Assembly (NCBI GenBank): GCA_020631735.1
Contig: CM036168.1
Span: forward strand, 94,654,932 to 94,718,931
Reading direction: 5' to 3'
Origin: Saccharum officinarum
Lineage: Eukaryota; Streptophyta; Magnoliopsida; Poales; Poaceae
DNA: 64,000 bases
The notes under the pieces were generated by a model, which saw nothing but the letters and a program-made list of their open reading frames with translations, was not told where the DNA came from and searched no databases. Of the stretch, positions 57,001 through 64,000 are shown piece after piece (positions within the stretch are counted from its first letter, which is position 1; each line of letters opens with the position of its first letter). The translations under genes and the position numbers were made by a program.

Positions 57001-57373
57001 CGTGGTCCGGGACTATGGTGGCGCGCAAGGTTATAATCAGCAGCCCCGAACACATTGGAGTGCACGGCAAGGGCAACAGAGCTACAATCCTGACCCCTCA
57101 AGGCAATGGAGTTGTTCCCAGGCACACCAGGGCTACACACCTGCCGAGTCCTCAAGGCAGTGGAGCACTTCGCACCAGAGCTACGCTCCTGAGCCATCGA
57201 GGCAGTGGAGCTCTGAACGTCAGGGCTACAGTGTTGAGCCCTCGAGGCCTTGGAGTTCCGGCCAGCAGGGCCAGAACCGGGAGGCATCCAGACAATGGAA
57301 CCGGGGAAAGCAAGATCCTTACTACAATCCGAGTGATGGTCGAAGATCATACGATCAGCACCGGAGGAGATAA
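48023..57373 (+). CDS. LD: LUMINIDEPENDENS-like homeodomain protein, 13 exons, one frameshift in exon 1
   Basis: LD is a nuclear homeodomain regulator of flowering time, in Arabidopsis of the autonomous pathway. Exons are 48023-48216, 48866-48893, 49172-49302, 50837-51396, 51483-51576, 51658-51751, 52222-52324, 52435-52486, 52563-52603, 52727-52806, 53322-53768, 55587-56173 and 56249-57373. All are GT/AG and the phases close to about 1178 residues. Evidence includes [18 protein letters not shown], the homeodomain [20 protein letters not shown]...[14 protein letters not shown], a TFIIS-N-like block ([23 protein letters not shown]), [20 protein letters not shown] and a Gln/Pro/Ser-rich C-terminus. 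One G is missing near 48205: the sequence reads NPLPRRW where family proteins have NPLAQEM, and restoring it sets the phase for exon 2. Intron 3 contains a SINE and a LINE; intron 12 is 75 bp and open. Confidence 0.92.
49556..49826 (+). mobile_element. tRNA-derived SINE (Au-like) in LD intron 3
   Basis: Contains an RNA polymerase III A-box-like stretch (TAGTTGAGTTGGTTAGGTGG) and a B box GGTTCGACTCC (49609-49619). A body with CCCCTCGTCTGTCC, AGCACAGATCTAAGG and CACATGGGCTACGGTG follows, as in grass Au-type SINEs. It is immediately followed by T-rich sequence and a LINE fragment. Confidence 0.75.
49885..50790 (+). mobile_element. 5'-truncated RTE-type LINE with TTG tail in LD intron 3
   Basis: Two frames encode the C-terminal part of a non-LTR reverse transcriptase: [20 protein letters not shown] with the DD catalytic pair (FADDVVLV), then [40 protein letters not shown] and [16 protein letters not shown] to the stop at 50639. 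Frames are separated by a gap at about 50035-50052, consistent with a small internal deletion. The 3' end carries TTG repeats (50748-50773), typical of plant RTE LINEs. T-rich TTTTTTCCCAATTTTTT occurs on both sides and may be the target duplication. The element is dead: the endonuclease and most of the polymerase are absent. Confidence 0.88.
53986..53999. repeat. C14 homopolymer in LD intron 11
   Basis: Fourteen C in a row; a likely length-unstable or sequencing-sensitive tract. Confidence 0.97.
54495..54743. mobile_element. Stowaway-like MITE in LD intron 11
   Basis: Starts CTCCCTCCTTTTCTTTTTGT after TA and ends ACAAAAAGAAAAGGAAGGAGG, long inverted repeats around an AT-rich core. The open frame across it (54518-54856) is an artefact of the element. 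Confidence 0.82.
56174..56248 (+). other. 75-bp in-frame open intron of LD (possible exitron)
   Basis: The intron has GT/AG ends, a length divisible by three and no in-frame stop, so both spliced and retained forms keep the reading frame. Conservation of the flanking sequence ([11 protein letters not shown] before, [10 protein letters not shown] after) supports splicing as the main form. Retention would insert 25 hydrophobic residues. Confidence 0.7.
57055..57310 (+). repeat. Tandem [11 protein letters not shown] repeats at the LD C-terminus
   Basis: About six imperfect units of 15-18 residues, each with a (P)SRQW or PSRPW core ([41 protein letters not shown] and others), lie in the last exon. 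Tyr/Gln/Ser-rich repeats suggest a disordered, possibly aggregation- or condensate-prone tail. Confidence 0.85.
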
Positions 57374-57809
57374 CAAAAGCTGTACACTACATTAGCTAGA
57401 TCCTGGAGGGAGGCGGTCGGTTCTTGGGAGGTTTTCTTTCATTTGATTTGATATGAGGCCGGTTATTCGTTACATTGGGCTTTGTGATTGCGCAAGGGCC
57501 ATTGAGAAAAGCTATAGATCATGTATCAATCTAGTTTTGTCCCAAAATGAAAAAAATGTATCCATCTAGCTGGAGAGGGCAGAGAAGAAAAATGAATGAA
57601 TAGCACAGAAAGAGATAAGAGGCGCCGGTTCGAATTAATTGCAGGCTTGAGTGCTGAATCGAATGATCGGTCAAATTTCGTCTGTACTCATGTTGTCCAC
57701 TCAAGGTCTTTTAATTCTAGGCGTGTTTGTGCAAAATAGTAGCGAACTCTATCTAGGGCTGCCACTTGCTCTTTGCAGCCAACGGATTGCATCGCCAACG
57801 GATTGCATC
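57374..57809. other. 3' untranslated region and flank of LD
   Basis: Contains AATGAATGAATAG-type polyadenylation-like words near 57590. A short tandem ACGGATTGCATCGCC pair lies near 57780-57812. No gene was seen. Confidence 0.5.
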
Positions 57810-58022
57810 GCCTTTCGGTTCGCAGTTTCGTTGTTATTTGGCAAATATTGTCCAATCATAGTTTAATTAGGCTTAAAAGATTTGTTTCGTCCATTTCGTC
57901 TAAACTATGTAATTAGTTTTATTTTTTATCTATATTTAATGCTTCATGCATGCGTTCAAAGATTCGATGTGACGGGGAATCTGAAAATTTTGGCAAAATT
58001 TTTTGCATCTAAACGGTGCCTA
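57810..58022 (-). mobile_element. Truncated MITE of the GATTCGATGTGACGGGG family
   Basis: Contains GTTTAATTAGGCTTAAAAGA, TATATTTAATGCTTCATGCA and GATTCGATGTGACGGGGAAT, ending CATCTAAACGGTGCC. The left end is incomplete. Confidence 0.65.
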
Positions 58023-58088
58023 GGCCGTTAAAAATCGACCGGTATGCATAGAGGATCTCCGGCCCTACCTGATCCCTCTCAAACCAAA

Positions 58089-60048
58089 TCTACCATTACC
58101 CTTATTTTTTATACCATTTACAGCTCCCTCATGCGGCCATGTTGCCGATGTCTATCAGCCACCTGAAAAAACATCTGAAATTCTGCAGAGAGACGACTTC
58201 AAACCTAGAACCTGATGACTCGGCGAGCTAACACTCACCAACTACACCAGGCCTGCCCTTCGTCTATGTCCTGACTGCCTCCAGATATTTCCAGCCCATG
58301 CAGACGGTTCTTCCTCCCCCTTTCGTCCTCGGAGATTTTGACGCGCTCAACTCGATCGGCCGCCGCGATCGCAGTTGACCGCCCGGTCGCAGCTGCGCTG
58401 CGTCCCAGACGCCCCTACGCGCATGCCGTAGTCGTCCCCTCGCGCTCGCCTCCCACGTGCACCCGCCTCGGCAGCTGCCGCCACCGGCAGCACCCTACCT
58501 TCGCTTGTGCGCCCGCTGCACACGCCGCCATCCTACGGGCTCACCGCAGCCGCGCCCTAAACGCCGACGTCAGGTTTCACACTTTCTCCTATCTGCAATT
58601 TAATTTGGTTAACGTACTATATCTGATGCCTCTCTTTTAGTCCAAGTCCTGGAGGCGCAACGCATTGGTGCAGGACTACTGCCACGTCTTCGCCAGGCAT
58701 ACATGCAACGCCGAGCAGCGCTGCGCCGTCGTCTTCGCAAGGTCTCGCTGATGGAGGCCTGCATCTCATTTGACGTTCCAATATTCCATACCAACTCTCA
58801 AATGCTCTATACTTGCTCCTCTAATCCATGCCGCTCTATAATTTCTCCTCTGATCCATGCCAGTGCTGTACTGTGCAGTGCAATTTTTCTAGGTAATACA
58901 GGTTATTTCAGTTTTGTTTTTGCCAAATGCCAAGATGAATATGTTTGCTCTTTATCAATCAGTAATCTAACGTTTTAATTTTTTCTAATGCTCGACTAAT
59001 GATGCATTATCTGAACTTCTGAGGTTGCTCATTCTGTTGCATAACACATTCCCAGTGCGTTTTTTGGTTCAGGTCATAGTCCAAGAAACATAACCAAACA
59101 TTACTTTCGTATTTTTTGATTTTTTTGCAAACAATAGTAAAACAAAGTAACATATTAGCAGTAAGTTATCAATAGAGAGAATGTAATTTAGATAGAGGAC
59201 TTAGATGCTGCTTGGAATATGATCTGTTAGTACTTCAGAGTTTCAGACCATGTGATTGACTCTGAATATATTTGATACTATATTTTTCTTTTGCTTTGTG
59301 CTGTGCCACTTAAATTTGTATGCCTCTGCAGTTTCACATAGACTATTTATAGAGGGATTGACGAGGTAGCTTTGAAGCAAAGCAAGAACATCCGTCCATC
59401 TGACGACAATAGCAGTGCCACGGCTGAAGTGGAGTAGGAGGGATGCACTACCTGATTCTGTACTGCCCAAAGGCAAGGTATTATTAGCCTTAGCTTGAAC
59501 TACAAGATAATGTGCTGACAGTTTTCGGAAACTTCACCAAATTCTTTTTTTTTCCACTTTGAATCTGTGCAGTCCACAGATCGATCTGATAAACTTCACA
59601 GCCTTGCTAGGCTATATTCTTTCAATCTGGGTAATTCATAAATCTGAACAAACGTTGCAACTTCCAAGTCACTTCCCTTATTCGCTTCTTTAAGAAATTT
59701 GTTACAATGAGTGCTAAACTTGATAGTAATGCATTATAAAGGCAAATTTTCATTTTTTTTTGCTATCATTTCAACACTAAGTGCTTCCCTTACGTTTCTG
59801 TGCAGGTCATCCAAAGTCACAAACTACGATCTACTATCATCATATACAAAAAGGGTGCCCAAACCCAGGAATTGGTCATGTCTTTTGCTAGGTTATGGTT
59901 TAATTCATTCTTTCTTCCGTGTAGGCTTAGAATAAACATGTAACTTGAACCTTTTATGATCTTTCTGTTTGATAGTTCACAGATAATAATGCAGCGCCGA
60001 TTGCTACACTCACCTAGCGCCCGCTCATTGCGCGGGGTAACTGCCTAA
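58089..60048 (+). mobile_element. Candidate non-autonomous Helitron, about 1.96 kb
   Basis: The right end looks like a Helitron terminus: a GC stem CCCGC/GCGGG (60020-60024 and 60032-60036) with a seven-base loop, eight bases, then CTAA at 60045-60048 directly before T. The left end is proposed at TCTACCATTACCC (58089), directly after A, giving the A/T insertion context. The interior carries exon-like pieces, for example 59347-59437, which can be read RGIDEVALKQSKNIRPSDDN and on to a stop, preceded by TGCAG at about 59326-59330. This would fit captured gene fragments. No Rep/helicase is present. The left end is weakly supported. Confidence 0.45.
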
Positions 60049-61321
60049 TTTAAGAATTAGGATAAAAAACAGCCTCAAATTCGAGAAGACCCTCGAACCA
60101 CCCTCCAATCTCTTATTTCTGGGGGCTGTCTATCCGGCCCCTATTTGGCCGTTGAAGTGGTTTTCCACCTGCTCACGACGCACCTCTCTTGGGCGATCTC
60201 CCTCAGCCCGGCACGGCTCCTCTTCTCCTGATGAGGTCACCTGTAGCTCTTTTTCACCTGGCGTGTACGACTTTTCGTTTCGCTGGTTTATTATGGCTGA
60301 AAGTACTGTTCGTTGGTTTATTATGAGAGAAAAACACTGTTGGATGGCTGCTGATTCTGCTGATACAGGGCCGAACAGGGTGTTGGTTCTTGACGGTTCC
60401 TCAGCTGATCCCATCCCTGCAAGATCCGAGATCTCGACGTGCTCCTCGAGGGGACGTGTCGATGCGGGTCCTCCCTAGCTCCCAGCATTCCCGACCTCGC
60501 CTGGCCAGACGTGGCTCTTGTCATTGTACGTGATCTTGACCCGATGTTCTCCTCTCCTCGTGGAGAGATTTGATGCAGCTCCTCCAGTGAGGTCTGGACG
60601 ACACCTCCCTGCTCCCGACGTCCCCGCCTCCTCTCTTTCTAGCCGCATAGCTCAGTAAGTAATGGCAGGGAGGAGCAAGGAGGAAATGACATGTAGTATG
60701 TGTCATTGTCGGTTGAGATGGATTTGAGGACCCTGATTTAAAGGCGTTTGCTAGAATGGACATAAAAAAATTTGAGCTCTTAAAAATAAGAGGAACTACC
60801 AAAATCAAGAGTAGGAGCCCTAGTTTGAAGGCTCCGGTTGACTTTAGTCACCTAACAATTAATTATAGAGTAATTAATTCTAGTTGACTAACCACCAGTC
60901 CAATCAGGTATACGAGAACGGGAAAACGATGGCTTGAGCTCACGCGTGTGAGCGCTTCCAACGTGCCTGGTCGGAGGTGGAGCGGAGCACATGATGGGCA
61001 GTCAGACACGCATCCCATTCGTAGTCGTAGGTCGGTCACTCGGGGTCGGGGGACTGGCGGGCGGCTGCCGCTGGTCGGCGCACCGCTCGCGCTCCCACCC
61101 ACACACGGGACGGGGGACGCGCGAGGCCCCAGCCCCTCCAGAAAACGCGGAAAAGCACGCGAAACAACCGAGAGAAAAAGCTCGCCCCGGCACGGCAAAT
61201 ACCTCCCTCCCCTGCTCCCTCCTCGGTTCCGCTCCACTCCTCTCCTGTCCCGTCGCGACAAAGCCAAACACGTACGTGTACGTAGTAGGCAGCAAAGCGA
61301 CGCGTGTCCGTTCCGCTCGCG
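60049..61321. other. Spacer and upstream region of the PsbP-domain gene
   Basis: Positions 60240-60385 contain decayed GTTCGGC-type MITE words (GAGAGAAAAACACTGTT, GGGCCGAACAGGG). From 60900 the sequence becomes GC-rich and forms the promoter and leader of the next gene. The long frames on both strands at 60860-61540 are GC-rich shadows without domains. Confidence 0.5.
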
Positions 61322-64000
61322 ATGGCCACGGCGGCCGTGGCGAGGCACCACCACCAGCACCGGGGTGCGGAGCGGTGGCGGGGGCGGGGGCGGCGCGGCG
61401 GGAGCGGGAGCGGGATACGGTGCTCGTCGCCGGCGCAGGAGTTCGCGTCGCTAGCCGCTGTGTTCCGGCGGAGGCTGGTGGTCGGGGCCACCACGGCGGC
61501 GGCCGCGGCGGTGGGGGCCAACTTCGGCGGCGTCACCAGCTTCCTGCTGAGCCTGTCGCCGGAGCTCGGCCGCTCGCTCCGCCTCGACGTGCTCTACCCC
61601 GTCGGCGGCTTCACGCGCTGCCTCGACTCCGACAATGGGTTCGGTAAGCAGCACCCCCCCCCCCCCCCCCCACCTCCACATCTTTTTCAGCCCTGCAGCT
61701 GGCATTCGCATGTGCTGGTACTGCAAGGCTTCATTTTGGAAAGAGTACCTTGAAATTGGATCCGAGGGTGATTAATTGCTCGCAATCGTTTTGCTTTTGC
61801 CTGGGAGAGGGCGCGAGCCGTTCCATCTTTGCTTAATTGACTTGATTTGCCTATAGTGCTATTGGTAGTTAGGTACTCGTCAACAACAAGCTGCAAACAG
61901 ACGCAACACATTGAGAAATGCTCTCGGTCTCCTTCCTCGTGAGGCACATTGTGAGCCATCGCTCTCAACCTTAAAAACATTTTGTTATGCGCAAGGCTAG
62001 TGTTTCTTAATGCCCAATTGCTAACCACTCTAGTTAGCTTTGAAAAAGCAAAGACCTCCTCCTACACATATTTATCGGTCAACGCTCATAGCAAAGCAAC
62101 ATGATCCATGATTCCATGGTGACCTCGCCCGGAGGGTAGGAAACACCAATTCACACAGCAAGTAATTCATCCGATGTCTTTTTAGTTCAACACCGTGCTT
62201 GTTTATAGTGCTGGATGAAGGGTGAACAGCAGATAGTAACTGTGGGGGCAAAAGAAGAAAAAAGTTGTAGTGTTTGACAAGAGAAAATCTAAGGTCACAT
62301 TCGATAGACGTGACGATTGCCATCAGCCACGAAACTAGTTAGGGGTATCCCTGCGTGTGCACGTTGTTGTCAATCAGCAACTTTGCGCCCCACTAAAATG
62401 TACAGAAATATCTGCCAAAAAAATGTACAGAAATAGGAAAGCCAAGTGGTTGGTTGGTGTGCACATCCAACTGACTGAAATTAAGAGGAAAAATTGCGTT
62501 TAAATCCTGAACTGCGAATCACAATGAAGGTAAATTCGTACTAAGTTCTCATTTCACTTGTTTTGGAAGTTTAGTTTAATTTCTTCTTAGCAATCGGATG
62601 GATCGTAAAGAGAGATTTGTATGCTTCTAATAGAGATAATTTACTGAACCCTTAGCTCCTGAAGCCTGAATCAAGAATCAAAACAGTTTTTGGCACTGAG
62701 GCCTCCAATTTTTATACGTTTTCCTGTCTTTACTTTCAATACAAATACGTCAATGGAATAAGGGGAAGTCACGAACGAGAAAAACTAGGCACCACTGATT
62801 TGTATATTTTGCTATATTTTAATGTGGCTACAAGCACGAGTGGTCCCCAAAGAATGTGGTCCTTCATGCAGCCATACTATACCCCAGCTACATAGCCTGC
62901 CTCCAGTGAAGTTGTATGTGTGGATCATGGGCTATCTTGTGCCACATTTAGGACCAGGAATGGCAAGCCACCTGGGCTGCATGTAATCACAACTTATCAT
63001 TGCTGGCATCTGGTGGATTTGGATTTTTTTGTATGGATGTTCTCCGAGGACCATAAGCGTGTAATTTACAAAATTCTGATGCTAAAATGAGGCGCCATAA
63101 GTATACTTATGTGATGTGACTATCTATAAGCAACGAACTATTTCATTGTCAAAATTTTAGTACACTGCTGCCATTTTGTACTCATATACTGTATTAACTG
63201 TATGGTGTTGGGGAAAAAAAATGCAGAATTCATCTATCCATCAAGTTGGGTTGGAGATCAGACTCTACTGTACAGAGAAGTGAAGAAGGCAGAATTGCAA
63301 AGATCACTAGACCCACCACCGCTGCCAAATGGAAAATCACCTCGGAACATCAGTGAACCTGTGGCAGCTTTTGGCCCCCCTGGATCCAGTGGGGAGCTCA
63401 ACGTCAGTGTCATTGTCTCACCTGTACCACGAGATTTCTCGTAAGTTCACTCAATTTGTCACTTGCCTTTTGCTCCTCCAAGATTATGTGAACAATCTAT
63501 TTGATTTCCAATATATGTGAAACATGGGAGTGAAATCGTGCATCTCTCTCTCTTTAATACAAAGATACACAGATCTCCTGCGTGTAAAAAAAAGAATCTT
63601 GCATGTCTTATATTAACAAGCCAGACCTAAGTTTGTTATTCTGAAAACATCTTAAGTACGCAGACTTATGGTAACAATTTTTGACCAAATAATCATTCTG
63701 CAGTTCAATATGGTTTCCACTAATGGATCAGTTTGAATTGTTTCGAACAGGATTGAGGCTTTTGGTAGTCCAAAAGATGTGGGGGAAGTGGTGCTTAGAA
63801 GGATTGCAAGGACAAGGCGAAGCCCGGATATCAATGCTACTCTTATCGATGCCGCCTTGAGAGAAGACGAAGACAACGTGAAATACTACAAGCTAGAGTT
63901 CCGAGTTGAAAGCCCTTCTTTCCGACGACACAATGTTGCGGTCTGCTGTGCGAGGGACGGCAAGCTTTACACCATGAACGCGCAAGCACCAGAATCGGCA
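61322..64000 (+). CDS. PsbP-domain-containing protein (thylakoid lumen), 5' part, runs off the window
   Basis: PsbP-domain (PPD) proteins are lumenal relatives of the photosystem II oxygen-evolving subunit PsbP, with roles in photosystem assembly or NDH function. Exon 1 (61322-61643) gives a plastid transit peptide rich in Arg, Ala and Ser, then a second Arg-to-hydrophobic stretch (FRRRLVVGATTAAAAAVGAN) typical of a lumen-targeting signal. Mature sequence follows (LDVLYPVGGFTRCLDSDNGF). Exon 2 is 63227-63440 (EFIYPSSWVGDQTLLYREVK) and exon 3 starts at 63751 (IEAFGSPKDVGEVVLRRIAR) and is open at 64000. GT/AG sites and phases agree. FIYPSSW and the VSVIVSPVPRDFS / IEAFGSPKDVGEVV block fit PsbP-fold proteins; PPD7 is my best guess, not certain. 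The frame is intact as far as it is visible. Confidence 0.85.
61654..61671. repeat. C18 homopolymer just after the exon 1 donor of the PsbP-domain gene
   Basis: Eighteen C in a row start ten bases after the GT donor at 61644. The length is likely unstable and unreliable. Confidence 0.97.
61672..63226. other. Intron 1 of the PsbP-domain gene
   Basis: About 1.58 kb including the C run. No transposon ends or nested gene were recognised. Frames at 61687-62028 and 62072-62323 (minus) have no domain. Confidence 0.6.

Noticed and set aside
56670..57395. 241-codon plus-strand frame overlapping the LD last exon
   Set aside because: It lies in a different frame from the conserved LD C-terminus, and its length follows from low stop density in the repeats.
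60863..61753. Several long frames on both strands before and across the first PsbP-gene exon
   Set aside because: They are low-complexity Arg/Ala/Pro frames in GC-rich promoter sequence. Only the frame starting at 61322 joins exon 2 with correct phase.
1..64000. CRISPR array, bacterial operon, or rRNA/tRNA genes
   Set aside because: The repeats seen are transposon ends, microsatellites or tandem duplications. All supported genes are plant nuclear genes with spliceosomal introns or single-exon plant genes.

Overview
The window is nuclear DNA from a grass (Poaceae), most likely an andropogonoid such as sorghum, sugarcane or Miscanthus. The evidence is spliced plant genes with GC-rich first exons and AT-rich introns, dense Stowaway-, Tourist- and hAT-type MITEs, a long-LTR Copia-type element, an RTE-type LINE with a TTG tail, and a solo LTR. 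The species assignment is inference. A 100-N scaffold gap lies at 24219-24318.

Layout. Positions 530-10989 hold one recent, structurally complete LTR retrotransposon on the minus strand. It has two 2.53-kb LTRs, a 5-bp target duplication, an initiator-Met-tRNA primer site and polypurine tracts, but it encodes only a gag protein with four zinc knuckles. It has split an older GC-rich repeat (1-529 and 10990-11910). A single-exon EF-hand (calmodulin-like) gene lies at 14525-15112 (+). Positions 16-21 kb and 26-37 kb are intergenic DNA packed with small transposons, some nested two or three deep, plus a solo LTR sitting in a TA microsatellite (32341-33477).

Genes on the minus strand are phytochromobilin synthase (HY2/ELM1-like, 21571-23646, 5' part missing), the first exon of an ATG18-type autophagy WD40 protein (25006-25927, the rest missing near the gap) and an SRC2-like C2-domain protein (33635-34701). 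Genes on the plus strand are a mitochondrial thiamine-diphosphate carrier (37454-43182, seven exons, intact), a LUMINIDEPENDENS-like homeodomain protein (48023-57373, thirteen exons) and the 5' part of a PsbP-domain thylakoid protein (61322 to the window end). A probable Helitron lies at 58089-60048.

The genes do not form a pathway; they are ordinary neighbouring plant genes. Several reading frames (gag, HY2, ATG18, SRC2, LD) are broken by single-base indels, mostly deletions in homopolymer or GC runs, while conserved protein sequence continues in another frame. That pattern suggests residual assembly error more than true pseudogenes. The 17-base loss inferred in one HY2 exon is the main exception and may be real. 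The least ordinary system here is the gag-only retrotransposon, whose promoter carries an array of about 18 CCGGACGCG-type sites directly upstream of its TATA box.
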